A stretch of 64,000 bases of DNA. Origin: Sulfolobus tengchongensis (GTDB lineage: Archaea; Thermoproteota; Thermoprotei_A; Sulfolobales; Sulfolobaceae). Where the stretch lies: NCBI RefSeq assembly GCF_036967215.1, contig NZ_CP146016.1, forward strand, positions 2,171,337-2,235,336, given 5' to 3'. The notes below the pieces were generated by a model. That model was not told the origin of the DNA, made no database searches, and saw only the letters and a list, made by a program, of their open reading frames with translations. Position numbers and translations under genes: made by a program. Numbering within the stretch: position 1 is the stretch's first letter; every line of letters starts with the position of its first letter. Positions 28,411 to 38,704 of this stretch are shown here, in pieces.

Positions 28411-28971
28411 ATGATACCTTTCGACAAGGTTGGAGATGTACTTTATGAATTCGAAAGCCTTACAAAGTTTGTAATAATTGGAGATACAATAGTTGATGTA
28501 CTTCTAAAGAGAAAAGGGACAGAAAGCGACATAGACCTTTTTGTATTAGATATCAGTGTATTGGTTGATGATGATAAAATAAGGAATTTTGCTTATGATA
28601 AAGGGTGGGATTATGGGAGGACTCCAATAGATACGCCAAGGCTGTTAGTACCAGTTAATGATGATCAATTACAAATAGATCTATATGAGAATATACAAGA
28701 CTTCTTTGTCCCAAAAGAAATTCTAGATAGTGCAATTAATATAAAAATAGGCAATCATGAGTTCAAAAGTGTTACATTAGAAGATTACATTTTACTTAAA
28801 GCAAACGCTTTTAGAGAAGAGGACGAAGATGAGTTAAGGACTCTTATATATCTTTTAGGAGAAGGTAAAATTAAGATAGATAAGGAATATTTGAAGAAAC
28901 ATTTAAACGCGTTCGAAGAAAATAGTGATAGCATAAGGGAACGTTTATCACTAATCGGAATAAAAATTTGA
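28411..28971 (+). CDS. Nucleotidyltransferase-fold protein
   Basis: 186 aa. VIIGDTIVDVLLKRKGTESD followed by IDLFVL near residues 22-47 matches the G-D/S...DxD pattern of the pol-beta nucleotidyltransferase superfamily, with SDIDLFV carrying the two metal-binding Asp. A third acidic position may lie in LQIDLYEN near residue 90. The C-terminal half is helical and acidic. No HEPN or AbiEi partner is adjacent, so a toxin-antitoxin role has no contextual support. Substrate unknown. Confidence 0.6.
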   Translation: MIPFDKVGDVLYEFESLTKFVIIGDTIVDVLLKRKGTESDIDLFVLDISVLVDDDKIRNFAYDKGWDYGRTPIDTPRLLVPVNDDQLQIDLYENIQDFFVPKEILDSAINIKIGNHEFKSVTLEDYILLKANAFREEDEDELRTLIYLLGEGKIKIDKEYLKKHLNAFEENSDSIRERLSLIGIKI

Positions 28972-28985
28972 TTAAGTAAAAAATT

Positions 28986-29156
28986 TTATCCTTTCTTAGT
29001 TGGCAATTCTTTCTTCTTTAGCCGTAAATTTGTACTATGGCACCTTCTGCACTTAGTCGCTCTTATTGGATTTAATGCCCCGCATTTCCTGCAGACTTTC
29101 TTCATAAACACCCTTTGTTGGACTATTTGAAGCTTCGCGGGATCGGTTAGCGGCAT
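28986..29156 (-). CDS. rpl40e: Ribosomal protein L40e
   Basis: 56 aa, very basic, read from ATG 29156. It starts [20 protein letters not shown] and has two CxxC pairs (CRKC and CRRC) about 15 residues apart, forming one zinc ribbon, as in archaeal L40e; in eukaryotes this protein is fused to ubiquitin. It is convergent with the nucleotidyltransferase gene and divergent from the KH-domain gene. Confidence 0.93.
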   Translation of the reverse strand: MPLTDPAKLQIVQQRVFMKKVCRKCGALNPIRATKCRRCHSTNLRLKKKELPTKKG

Positions 29157-29218
29157 TTATTTATCCCGGCTATAATTATTTTATCTCGCATTCATAAGTA
29201 TTGCGGTAAACGGAGTGA

Positions 29219-29731
29219 ATGAAGATGAAGATCCCGCTAGATTACGTTTGCGTCAGAAGTGGGCTTCTCTGTAACAGGTGCCAGTCTCTTATAGATAGTG
29301 GTGAAGTATTTGACTATGAGGTTCAAGTAATAAAGATATTACTAGACTTAGAAGAGACTCAGTTTAAGGAGTTGAAGGATTGTGTATATCATAAAGCTTA
29401 CAAAGTAGATGATCTGTTAATATTACTGGTAACTAGTGGACCAGATATGACGCAGCAGAAGTGGATTAAAATTGCTAGAATCTTGCAAGAGAAATTAAAT
29501 ATGAAGGTTAGAGTATTAGAAAAAACCAATAGTATAAAGAACAGTGCAGTTCAATTGCTTTCGCCCGCAAGAGTACTTGGCGTTAATACTGTATGGATGC
29601 CAGATGGCTCCGTACAATATGTGATTCGCGTATCTAGGTCTGAAAAAAGATTGCTCCCAGCTGAAGCACAACTTTTAGAGTCAGCGTTAACTAAAATACA
29701 CTCAACGCCAGTAAGAATAAGGGTAGAGTAA
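29219..29731 (+). CDS. KH-domain RNA-binding protein, NusA-like, upstream of aspS
   Basis: 170 aa. The N-terminus has a Cys cluster (C11, C18, C21, in [12 protein letters not shown]), a possible metal site. The C-terminal half contains tandem KH-like regions: [20 protein letters not shown] and the [18 protein letters not shown] segment resemble archaeal NusA-like KH proteins. It probably binds RNA during transcription or translation. The aspS GTG follows one base after its stop, so they form an operon. Confidence 0.65.
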   Translation: MKMKIPLDYVCVRSGLLCNRCQSLIDSGEVFDYEVQVIKILLDLEETQFKELKDCVYHKAYKVDDLLILLVTSGPDMTQQKWIKIARILQEKLNMKVRVLEKTNSIKNSAVQLLSPARVLGVNTVWMPDGSVQYVIRVSRSEKRLLPAEAQLLESALTKIHSTPVRIRVE

Positions 29732-29732
29732 G

Positions 29733-31022
29733 GTGCTTAGAACACATTTAATTTCAGAAATAAATCCAAAAATGGATGGAACAGAAGTAAAAATAGCAGG
29801 ATGGGTACATAATATAAGGAATCTAGGTGGGAAAGTATTTCTCATAATAAGAGATAAGAGCGGGATAGGACAAGTAGTAGTGGAAAAGAACAATGCCGCG
29901 TACGATAAAGTAGTAAATATTTCATTAGAATCAACAATAATGGTAACCGGAATAGTTAAAGCTGATCAGAGGGCACCAAATGGAGTAGAAATTCATGCTA
30001 AGGATGTGGAAATTTTATCTTATGCGAAATCACCATTGCCTCTAGATGTAACTGGTAAAGTTAAAGCTGATATAGACACGAGGCTTAGAGAGAGATTACT
30101 AGATTTAAGAAGACTAGAAATGCAGGCAGTGTTAAAAATACAGTCAGTAGCCGTAAAGTCGTTTAGAGAAACATTATATAGGAATGGGTTTATAGAGGTC
30201 TTTACACCTAAAATAATTGCCAGTGCCACTGAAGGTGGAGCTCAACTATTTCCAGTTCTATATTTTGGAAAAGAAGCATTTCTAGCTCAAAGTCCGCAGT
30301 TATATAAGGAATTGCTTGCAGGTGCCATAGAAAGGGTGTTTGAAATAGCGCCAGCATGGAGAGCAGAAGAGTCAGATACACCTTACCATCTTTCAGAATT
30401 TATCAGTATGGATGTAGAAATGGCATTTGCTGATTATAACGATGTTATGGCTCTAATTGAGCAAATAATTTACAATATGATAAATGATGTAAAGAGAGAA
30501 TGTGAAAATGAGTTAAAAATCTTAAATTACAATCCACCAAACGTAAGCATACCTATAAAGAAAATTCCATATTCAGACGCCATAGAGATTTTGAAAAGTA
30601 AGGGTATTAATATTAAATTTGGAGACGATATCGGAACTCCAGAACTTAGAGTGTTATATAACGAGATAAAGGAGGATTTGTATTTCATAACTGACTGGCC
30701 TTGGTTAAGTAGACCATTCTATACTAAACAAAAGAAAGATAATCCACAACTAAGTGAAAGTTTTGATTTGATTTTTAGATGGCTAGAAATAGTTTCCGGT
30801 AGTTCTAGAAATCATATAAGGGAGGTATTAGAAAATTCTCTTAAGGTTAGGGGGCTGAATCCAGAGAATTTTGAATTCTTCTTAAAGTGGTTCGACTATG
30901 GTATGCCTCCTCACGCAGGTTTTGGAATGGGCTTAGCAAGGGTAATGCTCATGCTAACCGGGCTACAAAGTGTAAAGGAAGTGGTACCATTCCCAAGGGA
31001 TAAGAAGAGATTAGTACCATAA
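29733..31022 (+). CDS. aspS: Aspartyl-tRNA synthetase, archaeal type
   Basis: 429 aa, GTG start, without the bacterial insertion domain. The N-terminal OB-fold ([20 protein letters not shown]) binds the anticodon. Class II motif 2 is [20 protein letters not shown] near residue 205, and motif 3 is [16 protein letters not shown] near residue 395. It charges tRNA-Asp. Archaeal enzymes of this type are often non-discriminating and also charge tRNA-Asn for amidation; the sequence alone does not decide this by eye. Confidence 0.94.
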   Translation: MLRTHLISEINPKMDGTEVKIAGWVHNIRNLGGKVFLIIRDKSGIGQVVVEKNNAAYDKVVNISLESTIMVTGIVKADQRAPNGVEIHAKDVEILSYAKSPLPLDVTGKVKADIDTRLRERLLDLRRLEMQAVLKIQSVAVKSFRETLYRNGFIEVFTPKIIASATEGGAQLFPVLYFGKEAFLAQSPQLYKELLAGAIERVFEIAPAWRAEESDTPYHLSEFISMDVEMAFADYNDVMALIEQIIYNMINDVKRECENELKILNYNPPNVSIPIKKIPYSDAIEILKSKGINIKFGDDIGTPELRVLYNEIKEDLYFITDWPWLSRPFYTKQKKDNPQLSESFDLIFRWLEIVSGSSRNHIREVLENSLKVRGLNPENFEFFLKWFDYGMPPHAGFGMGLARVMLMLTGLQSVKEVVPFPRDKKRLVP

Positions 31023-31024
31023 AG

Positions 31025-32158
31025 TCAAGTAAATTTTCTTGGATCTCCTCTTATAATCTCCCTAAGTAGGATCGTAGCATACATCCCTCTATCCAATGTG
31101 AAAGAAATTGTGCCTGTTTTTTCATTAAATTGTAAATTCCTTATTTTCATAAATGCTTTTCTAATAAAGTCCTTTAATGAAATTTTAAACTCTTTTAATT
31201 TAAAGAAACCTCTCTCTATACCCTCGTCTAAATAAATTTGTTTACAAATTTCATCACAATCGCCAAAATAAGTCGGTATTTTTATAATTATATTATCTTT
31301 ATCTTTAATCTTCCTATATTCATCTAATTTTCTAGAGAGATATAAGTTAAAGAGATAGCTTTGATATGCGTCTAAATACAATGAAATAGGAATAAAACTA
31401 TTTTTTAACGCAAGATAATAGGAATTAAATTTAATATAGTTTTTTATCAATAACTTTTCTTGTTTGAACTTTGACGGAATTAGCTTGATCACCTCTTTAA
31501 AGTCGCCGTCACTTATCATTTTTCGTATGCTAGCAATATCTTTTGATTCAGAAAGGAAAGGATATGTTAAAATCGAATAAAATGCACTTTCCCAGTCTTT
31601 TCTTAGCAGATATCTTCCTATCACATGAGTTATAGGTCTACGCGTTCCAAATCGCTGATATCCGACAAATGCGGGAAGATAAGGCTCTATAATAATTTGC
31701 TTGATTCTCTCTACAATAGAATTAACATATGGTGTAGTTAAGGATATCTCAAATATATTTCCAGTGTGATTAAGCTTTTTTGAAGCAAATCCAAGAAATT
31801 TTATTTGAAAATTAGGTGTTTGATACTCATTAATTGGTTCTCTATTATTATCCGTTAATATATATATTAACTGAATTGTAATTGCATTTGCATCTTTTAT
31901 ACCAATATAACGTACTTTAGAGCGTAGTATCTTTTGAACTTCAGATATCGCAGTAAAATGATCTATGCCTCGTTTTGTTAGTAGATAAATTGCGTATTTT
32001 CCATAAATTTCACCTTTCCATTCTTGAGCTGGCTTAAAATCAATCTCCTCTATAACTTTAAATCCGTCAGGCCTATCAATCGTTACGTCTATTTCTTTCC
32101 AATCATCGTAATAATACCTTTCCATACCAAGGGCTATATCTATTTCATGGGGAGTCAA
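31025..32158 (-). CDS. truD: tRNA pseudouridine-13 synthase TruD
   Basis: 377 aa. YIGIKDANAIT near residue 84 holds the catalytic Asp in the TruD motif (G-x-K-D-x-x-A-x-T), and FVGYQRFGTRRPITHVIGR near residue 160 matches the conserved YQRFG block. TruD modifies U13 of tRNA and, in eukaryotes, U2 snRNA (Pus7). It ends two bases from the convergent aspS stop and its start overlaps the pth2 end by 4 bp. Confidence 0.9.
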   Translation of the reverse strand: MTPHEIDIALGMERYYYDDWKEIDVTIDRPDGFKVIEEIDFKPAQEWKGEIYGKYAIYLLTKRGIDHFTAISEVQKILRSKVRYIGIKDANAITIQLIYILTDNNREPINEYQTPNFQIKFLGFASKKLNHTGNIFEISLTTPYVNSIVERIKQIIIEPYLPAFVGYQRFGTRRPITHVIGRYLLRKDWESAFYSILTYPFLSESKDIASIRKMISDGDFKEVIKLIPSKFKQEKLLIKNYIKFNSYYLALKNSFIPISLYLDAYQSYLFNLYLSRKLDEYRKIKDKDNIIIKIPTYFGDCDEICKQIYLDEGIERGFFKLKEFKISLKDFIRKAFMKIRNLQFNEKTGTISFTLDRGMYATILLREIIRGDPRKFT

Positions 32159-32517
32159 AGTAATTTCAAATCACCCGTAATAGAGTCTACCAAATTTTCA
32201 GGAGCTGGACCTATACCTAAGCAGGTTACAGTACCCGGCTCTAGTTGAGTTTTTCCCGCATCTTCGATAATTGAGAATGGTAAATTCATTTCTTTAGCTC
32301 TATTAGATCTAGAGATAATATCGTCTAGCGAATCTGTTTTTACAACTATCTTAGGTTGTCCTTCTTGTAACCATTCACTTAACCATTCTTTCCATCGTAA
32401 ATTGTTGGAATTTAACACATTTAGCACTAAAGTTACGGCAGCATGTGCTACTTGAGCAGCTATCTTACCTTTGCCCATTTTGATATCAGTCCTTACAACT
32501 ATCACCATCTTAAACAT
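32155..32517 (-). CDS. pth2: Peptidyl-tRNA hydrolase, Pth2 type
   Basis: 120 aa. MVIVVRTDIKMGKGKIAAQV followed by AHAA at the N-terminus is the Pth2/Bit1 signature with the catalytic Lys, and EDAGKTQLEPGTVTCLGIGP near residue 85 completes the fold. It frees peptidyl-tRNA that drops off ribosomes. The start could be M1 or M4 (32508). It forms a two-gene unit with truD, both acting on tRNA. Confidence 0.94.
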   Translation of the reverse strand: MFKMVIVVRTDIKMGKGKIAAQVAHAAVTLVLNVLNSNNLRWKEWLSEWLQEGQPKIVVKTDSLDDIISRSNRAKEMNLPFSIIEDAGKTQLEPGTVTCLGIGPAPENLVDSITGDLKLL

Positions 32518-32580
32518 TTATAGTCGGAAAGCAACAAACACTTTTAAACTTTTATTGAGGTTAAATAAAGGGGAAATAAT

Positions 32581-32778
32581 ATGTCAGTCAAATTAAGCAT
32601 AAGAGAAGAAGTAGAACCACCAATATGCTCAAGCTGCGGAAAAATAATACACCCTAGGGAGAAAGGTGTAGAGTTCTATTGCCCAAATTGCGGTGAAGTA
32701 TTAATTCGACGAGACTATATGTGCAGGAAGCAAGGTGTAGAATACACTTGCCCAAATTGTGGGTTTAAAGGACCATAG
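32581..32778 (+). CDS. Small zinc-ribbon protein, HVO_2753-like, before EF-1 beta
   Basis: 65 aa with four CxxC-type pairs: CSSC, CPNC, a Cys in YMCRK and CPNC, forming one or two zinc ribbons. The start ([20 protein letters not shown]) is typical of the archaeal zinc-ribbon RNA-binding family that nearly always precedes the EF-1 beta gene. The following gene starts 13 bases after its stop and uses a strong AGGAGGG sequence overlapping this stop. Confidence 0.85.
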   Translation: MSVKLSIREEVEPPICSSCGKIIHPREKGVEFYCPNCGEVLIRRDYMCRKQGVEYTCPNCGFKGP

Positions 32779-32791
32779 GAGGGTATTTAAA

Positions 32792-33067
32792 ATGGCAGAC
32801 GTTCTAATTGTTCTTAAAGTTTTCCCAGATAGTGATGAAGTTAATTTAGATAACTTATATGCAGATATAAGTAGTAAATTACCCAAAGAGTATAAAATCA
32901 TTAGAAAGGAAACAGAACCAATCGCCTTCGGATTAAACGCATTAATTCTCTATGTGCAGATGCCAGAGCAAACTGAAGGAGGCACAGACAATTTAGAGGA
33001 GATAGTAAATAATATACAAGGAGTTAGCCATGCCGAAGTAGTAGGGATAACCAGATTAGGATTCTAA
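32792..33067 (+). CDS. ef1b: Elongation factor 1-beta (aEF-1 beta)
   Basis: 91 aa from ATG 32792; the open frame extends upstream into the zinc-ribbon gene, but the AGGAGGG site at 32778 and the family's usual start (ADVLIVLKVFPDSDEVNLD) fix this one. The C-terminal AFGLNALILYVQMPE and GISHAEV-like block bind EF-1 alpha. It exchanges GDP for GTP on aEF-1 alpha. Confidence 0.94.
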   Translation: MADVLIVLKVFPDSDEVNLDNLYADISSKLPKEYKIIRKETEPIAFGLNALILYVQMPEQTEGGTDNLEEIVNNIQGVSHAEVVGITRLGF

Positions 33068-33131
33068 TAAACTCTTTGGTACGTTAGTTCTTATATATCC
33101 TTTATACGTTAAAATATTTTGGAGATAAAAA

Positions 33132-35438
33132 TTGAGCGCTAGTTCTGGAGAAGAGCAAAAACCGCAGAGGAAGGAACTAATACTTAGAGTAATGGAAGCA
33201 AGACAGAAGGATGTTGGTAGAGGAAAAGTACGAATTGATATTGATTTACTTTCTCAAATTGATGTTAGTCCAGGTGACGTAGTAGAAATTGAAGGCACTA
33301 GAAAGACTGCTGCAATTGCATGGCCGTTATCGCCAGAGGATGCTACGGGAGAGAAGGATATAATAAGGATGGACGGAATAACGAGGAAAAATGCCGGTGT
33401 TTCTATAGGAGATAAAGTAATAGTAAGAAAAGCTATGGTGAAGCCAGCCAGTACTGTTAAATTAGCTCCTTCGAACTTTTCAATAACAGTAGATCCTGGC
33501 TTTATTAGTTATGTTAAAAAAAGGTTGAAGGAGTTTCCCTTAGTTGAGGGTGATACAGTATTAATCCCAGTTCTCGGTCAAGCAATACCATTTACCGTAG
33601 TCCAAGTAAAGCCTGCAGGTATAGTATTAGTAAATGATGAAACGATAATAAGTATATCAGACAAGCCAGTAGAGCCTTCCAGATATCCCAGAGTCACATA
33701 TGAAGATATAGGTGGAATGAAGAATATAATTGAGAAGGTTAGAGAGTTAGTAGAGCTTCCTTTAAGACATCCAGAATTATTTAAGAGGCTAGGAATAGAA
33801 CCACCTAAGGGTATATTGTTATATGGACCGCCTGGAGTCGGGAAAACTCTACTAGCTAAAGCAATAGCTAATGAGACAGATGCTTACTTCACTTCAATAA
33901 ATGGACCAGAAATTATGAGTAAATTCTACGGAGAGAGTGAACAAAGACTAAGGGAGATCTTCGAGGATGCTAAAAAACACGCACCCGCCATAATATTTAT
34001 TGATGAAATAGATGCAATAGCTCCTAAGAGAGACGAGGTAATAGGGGAAGTGGAAAGAAGAGTAGTAGCACAATTACTTACTCTAATGGATGGTCTTGAA
34101 AATAGAGGGAATGTAATAGTGATAGCAGCAACTAATCGACCTAGTGCTGTTGATCCAGCATTAAGAAGACCAGGAAGATTTGACAGAGAAATAGAAATAC
34201 CATTACCTGATAAACAAGGCAGATTAGAAATATTACAAATTCACACCAGAAACATGCCTTTGTCCAAGGATGTAGATTTAGAGAAACTTGCTGATATGAC
34301 TCACGGTTATACTGGAGCTGATTTATCTGCACTAGTAAGAGAAGCTGCCATGAACGCACTGAGGAGATATTTACCAAAAATAGATTTAAACCAAGATAAA
34401 ATACCACCGGAAATCTTAGAGTCTATGGAAGTAAAAATGGAAGATTTCATAAATGCATTTAAAGAAATAGTGCCAAGTGGGTTAAGAGAGATTTATATAG
34501 AGGTCCCAGAGGTTAAATGGACAGATATAGGAGGTCTTGAGGAGATTAAAGAGGAACTGAAAGAAGTTGTAGAATATCCTCTAAAATACCCAGAACTTTA
34601 TCAAAGTTCCGGAATAGAACCACCTAAGGGTATATTGTTATTTGGTCCGCCGGGAACTGGTAAGACTATGTTAGCAAAGGCCGTGGCGACAGAGAGTGGA
34701 GCAAACTTCATAGCAGTAAGGGGACCAGAAATACTATCAAAATGGGTAGGAGAAAGTGAAAAAGCCGTAAGAGAAATATTCCGAAAAGCTAGAATGTACG
34801 CACCCGCCGTAATATTCTTTGATGAAATAGATTCAATAGCGCCAATAAGAGGAATCTCGTATGATTCAGGCGTAACAGAAAGGATAGTAAATCAGTTACT
34901 AGCTGAAATGGACGGAATAGAGAAGCTAGAAAATGTAGTTGTAATAGCTGCAACGAATAGGCCAGACATACTAGATCCAGCGCTACTAAGACCTGGAAGA
35001 TTTGAAAAATTAATATATGTCCCACCACCTGATAAGAAGGCTAGGATAGAGATACTAAAGGTACATACTAGAAATATAGTCTTAGCAGAAGACGTCAGCT
35101 TAGAAGATGTCTCAGAGAAAACTGAAGGCTACACTGGGGCTGATCTGGCAGCTTTAGTAAGAGAGGCTGCTATGAGAGCTATCAGAGAGAGTATGAAAAT
35201 GTGCATAGACAAAACCAATGAAGTGTGTAAACCTACTGATGCTGAATGTAAAGATAAGACTATGAAGGAATGTATGAAGGTTAATGGTGTTAAGGTCTCG
35301 ATAAGACATTTTGAAGAAGCTATGAGAAAAATTAAACCATCAGTAACACAAGACATGTTACAATTCTATCAAAACTGGATAGAGAAGGCTAGACAACAAT
35401 TACCTAAAACTACAGTTAAACCAAGTACTTATGCGTGA
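33132..35438 (+). CDS. cdc48: Cdc48/p97/VAT AAA+ ATPase
   Basis: 768 aa, TTG start. An N-domain (double-psi barrel plus four-stranded barrel) spans residues 1-190. D1 has Walker [11 protein letters not shown] near 232 and FIDEIDAI near 290; D2 has [10 protein letters not shown] near 505 and [10 protein letters not shown] near 565. Arg fingers occur in RRPGRFDRE and LRPGRFEK. It unfolds proteins for the proteasome and other pathways. A Cys-rich insert with four Cys lies near residues 691-717, before the final helical bundle. The stop overlaps the next gene. Confidence 0.96.
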   Translation: MSASSGEEQKPQRKELILRVMEARQKDVGRGKVRIDIDLLSQIDVSPGDVVEIEGTRKTAAIAWPLSPEDATGEKDIIRMDGITRKNAGVSIGDKVIVRKAMVKPASTVKLAPSNFSITVDPGFISYVKKRLKEFPLVEGDTVLIPVLGQAIPFTVVQVKPAGIVLVNDETIISISDKPVEPSRYPRVTYEDIGGMKNIIEKVRELVELPLRHPELFKRLGIEPPKGILLYGPPGVGKTLLAKAIANETDAYFTSINGPEIMSKFYGESEQRLREIFEDAKKHAPAIIFIDEIDAIAPKRDEVIGEVERRVVAQLLTLMDGLENRGNVIVIAATNRPSAVDPALRRPGRFDREIEIPLPDKQGRLEILQIHTRNMPLSKDVDLEKLADMTHGYTGADLSALVREAAMNALRRYLPKIDLNQDKIPPEILESMEVKMEDFINAFKEIVPSGLREIYIEVPEVKWTDIGGLEEIKEELKEVVEYPLKYPELYQSSGIEPPKGILLFGPPGTGKTMLAKAVATESGANFIAVRGPEILSKWVGESEKAVREIFRKARMYAPAVIFFDEIDSIAPIRGISYDSGVTERIVNQLLAEMDGIEKLENVVVIAATNRPDILDPALLRPGRFEKLIYVPPPDKKARIEILKVHTRNIVLAEDVSLEDVSEKTEGYTGADLAALVREAAMRAIRESMKMCIDKTNEVCKPTDAECKDKTMKECMKVNGVKVSIRHFEEAMRKIKPSVTQDMLQFYQNWIEKARQQLPKTTVKPSTYA

Positions 35439-35686
35439 ATAGAATGTGGAGAAGTGTCCCATTATATAATATTGTTTTAGAAAAAATTTTAGATAAGGTA
35501 AGAAAAAATAATAATAATATTAGAGATGACGATCTTTTCAAAGAGATAAAAGATTCTGTAAATTACGAAATATCATATAATGATTTTCTAAAAGCATTAA
35601 TGGCTCTAGAGATTAGAGGTTATATTTCTGTATCATTAATTAAAGAAAACTTGAGAATGATTACATATTTAGGTGATAAGGAATAG
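35435..35686 (+). CDS. Small winged-helix-like protein between cdc48 and fen
   Basis: 83 aa from GTG 35435, overlapping the cdc48 stop as GTGA; an ATG three codons further is an alternative. The pattern of three helices then a short beta hairpin ([20 protein letters not shown], then a strand) looks like a winged helix. No catalytic or metal motif seen. Its stop TAG overlaps the likely start codon of fen, so the three genes form one coupled unit. Confidence 0.6.
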   Translation: MNRMWRSVPLYNIVLEKILDKVRKNNNNIRDDDLFKEIKDSVNYEISYNDFLKALMALEIRGYISVSLIKENLRMITYLGDKE

Positions 35687-36738
35687 GAGTAGATCTAGCT
35701 GATTTGACAAAAGAAGTAAAAAGGGAAATTTCGTTCGCAGAACTTAAAGGTAAGAAGGTAAGTATAGATGGATATAACGCTTTATATCAGTTCTTAGCTG
35801 CAATAAGACAGCCCGATGGAACACCACTAATAGACTCCCAAGGAAGAATAACTAGCCATTTGAGCGGATTGTTTTATCGAACAATAAATATCTTAGAAGA
35901 GGGAATAATACCTATTTATGTATTTGATGGTAAACCGCCAGAACAAAAAAGGGAGGAAATAGAAAGAAGGAAGAAAATAAAGGAAGAAGCAGAGAAAAAA
36001 CTAGAAAGAGCTAAAACTGAAGGTAAGATCGAAGAAATGAGAAAATATTCTCAAGTTGTAGTAAAATTGTCTAATGATATGGTATCCGAAAGTAAGAGAT
36101 TATTGAAAATAATGGGAATCCCAATAGTTCAAGCACCCTCTGAAGGAGAAGCGGAAGCAGCATATTTGAACGCCATCGGATTAAGCTGGGCCTCGGCAAG
36201 CCAGGATTATGACTCATTGTTATTTGGAGCTAAAAGATTAGTACGTAATTTAACAATTACAGGAAAAAGAAAACTTCCTAATAAAGATATATACGTAGAT
36301 ATAAAACCAGAATTAATAGAAATGGACTTATTACTTAAGAAGTTAGGAATCACAAGAGAGCAATTAATAGATATAGCGATACTGATTGGGACCGATTATA
36401 ACCCAGAGGGGATCAAAGGAATAGGACCAGAAAGAGCATTGAAAATAATCAAAAAATATGGAAAAATAGAGAAGGCTATAGAATATGGAGAGATACCTAA
36501 AAAAGATATAACTTTCAATATAGATGAGATAAGAAACTTATTTCTAAAACCTCAAGTAATTAAACCAGATGAAATTCTAGAATTAGGAGAACCAAACGAA
36601 AAAGAAATAATGGATCTTTTAGTTAATGAACATAATTTTAACGAGGAAAGAGTAAAAAACGGTATTCAGAGATTAACTAAAGCAATAAAAGAAGCAAAAG
36701 GAGCATCCAGACAAACAGGATTAGACCAGTGGTTTTAG
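35683..36738 (+). CDS. fen: Flap endonuclease FEN-1, apparently starting at ATA
   Basis: 351 aa if translation begins at ATA 35683, giving (M)[15 protein letters not shown], the N-terminus conserved in archaeal FEN-1. No ATG, GTG or TTG lies between the in-frame stop at 35677-35679 and TTG 35704, which would remove seven residues including the conserved Gly2. AGGTGAT at 35671-35677 is a Shine-Dalgarno match 5 nt before the ATA. Catalytic acidic residues are present (SIDGYNALYQF, YVFDGKPP, PSEGEAEAAY, SQDYDSLLFG, GTDYNPEG). QTGLDQWF at the C-terminus is the PCNA-binding PIP box. It processes Okazaki fragment flaps. Confidence 0.93.
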   Translation: MGVDLADLTKEVKREISFAELKGKKVSIDGYNALYQFLAAIRQPDGTPLIDSQGRITSHLSGLFYRTINILEEGIIPIYVFDGKPPEQKREEIERRKKIKEEAEKKLERAKTEGKIEEMRKYSQVVVKLSNDMVSESKRLLKIMGIPIVQAPSEGEAEAAYLNAIGLSWASASQDYDSLLFGAKRLVRNLTITGKRKLPNKDIYVDIKPELIEMDLLLKKLGITREQLIDIAILIGTDYNPEGIKGIGPERALKIIKKYGKIEKAIEYGEIPKKDITFNIDEIRNLFLKPQVIKPDEILELGEPNEKEIMDLLVNEHNFNEERVKNGIQRLTKAIKEAKGASRQTGLDQWF

Positions 36739-36789
36739 CACCAATTTACGAAGTTAAATTTAAAGTTAGTTAATCATACTTACTAACTT

Positions 36790-37431
36790 GTGACCATAAA
36801 GGATTATTACCCAATTTTTATTGATCTTTCTCACTTTCGTGTTCTCATAATTGGTGGAGGTAAGATAGGCACTAAGAGAGCATTAACATTTAAAAAATAT
36901 GGCGCAGATGTGACTGTTTTAAGTTTAGAATTCTCACAAGATCTTCTTAACTCGGATATAAACTTAATAAAAGAGGATGCAAGTAAAATTGATATTAAAG
37001 CGATAGAGAATTACGATATTATCTTAACTTGTACTAATAACTATGAGCTTAATAGTAAGATATGCGATTTAGCAAAAATGCTAAAAAAATTATGCAATAA
37101 TCCTACTAATCCAGAGAACTCAAATTTTATCGTGCCTATATTTTACTCAGATGAAGACTTTGAGATAGCTGTAACAACCAGAGGAAAGTCTAGTATTTTA
37201 GCCAAAGAGGTTTTATCGAAAAGTATTGACGTCGCGAAAAAGAGTGATATAAAAAACTTACTAAATGCAATGTATAATGTAAAAATCTTACTAAAGAAAA
37301 GAATAAGTGATCCCTCTCTCAGATATTCCCTATATCATAAGATATATAATGATCACATCTTCAAACGGTACGCAATGGACGGATTTATTGATAAGGCGTT
37401 GAGCAGAGCGGAGGAGATTATAAATGAGTAA
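36790..37431 (+). CDS. Precorrin-2 dehydrogenase (siroheme branch)
   Basis: 213 aa, GTG start. [20 protein letters not shown] followed by GTKRA is the start of the CysG-B/Met8 family, with the NAD loop GGGKIG and the catalytic region [14 protein letters not shown] near residue 80. It oxidises precorrin-2 to sirohydrochlorin. In archaea siroheme is also the intermediate of the alternative heme pathway, so first place in the hem cluster is logical. Metal insertion may be done by this protein or by a separate chelatase. It overlaps hemA by 8 bp. Confidence 0.9.
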   Translation: MTIKDYYPIFIDLSHFRVLIIGGGKIGTKRALTFKKYGADVTVLSLEFSQDLLNSDINLIKEDASKIDIKAIENYDIILTCTNNYELNSKICDLAKMLKKLCNNPTNPENSNFIVPIFYSDEDFEIAVTTRGKSSILAKEVLSKSIDVAKKSDIKNLLNAMYNVKILLKKRISDPSLRYSLYHKIYNDHIFKRYAMDGFIDKALSRAEEIINE

Positions 37432-38704
37432 CGATCAAAGTTTCCTTCAGAATTATTGCTCAATACTATTCACATATAAGACTGTAGGAATTAATAACTT
37501 ACATTCGTATTATATTAGAGAGACAGAAATAAAATTTCTTCGCCAATTAATCAGCGCAGAGCTTGCTATATTACAAACGTGTAATAGAGTTGAGCTATAT
37601 CTTTACTCAAATAGGAATACGCTTAACGAGGTAAATAAAATAGTAGAATACTTAAACAGCATTCATAAGGAACCTATCGGTAATCAAGCAAGAATACTTT
37701 GTGGAAGAGATTCTATAAGACATTTATTCTTAGTAGCGAGTGGTGCAGATTCGCTATCTATTGGAGAATACGAGATTTTATCCCAAATTAGATCTACCAT
37801 AGATATGTTCAGAAAATTAAATATGAGCGGAAAATTTCTGCAAATACTTTTCGAAAGAGCAATAAAAATAGGTAGAAAGGTTAGAGAAGAAACTAGTATA
37901 TCTCGGGGAAAAGTAGGCATCTATTCGTTAGCTATAACTGAGGCAAAAAAACGATTAAATGACCTTAGTGATAAGAAAATCGTAATAGTGGGTGCGGGTG
38001 AAATGGCGCAGAAAATAGCAGGTATGCTGTACAATGAAGGAATAAAAAACGTAACTATAATGAATAGGACTATGGAAAAAGCGTCAATAATTGCTTCAAA
38101 ATACGGTTTTAAATTTGAGGGTTTAAATTTAGACCAATTAGGCAATTTTGACGTTGCATTCATAGCAATTCATCATGAAAATATAAAACTTGAAAATAAA
38201 TGGAACACGTTAATTATTGATATAACGATCCCACCTTTATTTAGTGGAAGTAATGTTATAACGCTAGCTGACTTAGAGAAATTATCAATACTAAATCTAA
38301 GAACTAGAGAGGAAGAACTGAATAAAATTGATAAGATAATAGATGAAGGGATAAATGAATTTATATATGATTATAAAAAAGAAATATATAGCGAATTTGT
38401 GTCAAAAATTATGCTACGCATTGAAAATATTAGACGGAATGAAGTTTTAAGAGCGTATAAAGAGCTCGAAAAAATAGGAATAACAGATCAAAGAATGAAA
38501 GAAATAATAGATTTAATGTCAAAGTCAATGATCAAAAAATCCTTCCAACCACTTTTTGACAATATAAAGAATTTAATGTTTAATGAAACAGACTCAATTA
38601 ACTACATTAACTTCCTAATTGATATTTTTAAAGATGGTGACATTTCCTACCCTAAGACCAAGAAGATTGAGGAAAAACAAATTAGTGAGAGATCTGGTAG
38701 CTGA
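37424..38704 (+). CDS. hemA: Glutamyl-tRNA reductase
   Basis: 426 aa. [14 protein letters not shown] has the nucleophilic Cys53, [16 protein letters not shown] near residue 107 is the substrate loop, and [17 protein letters not shown] near residue 188 binds NADPH; a helical dimerisation domain follows. It reduces Glu-tRNA to glutamate-1-semialdehyde, the first step of tetrapyrrole synthesis. The last 71 bases overlap the probable hemB coding start in another frame, an unusually long overlap. Confidence 0.94.
   Translation: MSNDQSFLQNYCSILFTYKTVGINNLHSYYIRETEIKFLRQLISAELAILQTCNRVELYLYSNRNTLNEVNKIVEYLNSIHKEPIGNQARILCGRDSIRHLFLVASGADSLSIGEYEILSQIRSTIDMFRKLNMSGKFLQILFERAIKIGRKVREETSISRGKVGIYSLAITEAKKRLNDLSDKKIVIVGAGEMAQKIAGMLYNEGIKNVTIMNRTMEKASIIASKYGFKFEGLNLDQLGNFDVAFIAIHHENIKLENKWNTLIIDITIPPLFSGSNVITLADLEKLSILNLRTREEELNKIDKIIDEGINEFIYDYKKEIYSEFVSKIMLRIENIRRNEVLRAYKELEKIGITDQRMKEIIDLMSKSMIKKSFQPLFDNIKNLMFNETDSINYINFLIDIFKDGDISYPKTKKIEEKQISERSGS

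Noticed and set aside
28411-28971. Nucleotidyltransferase gene as part of a toxin-antitoxin pair
   Set aside because: No HEPN, AbiEi or other partner gene is adjacent; the neighbours are a tRNA and L40e.
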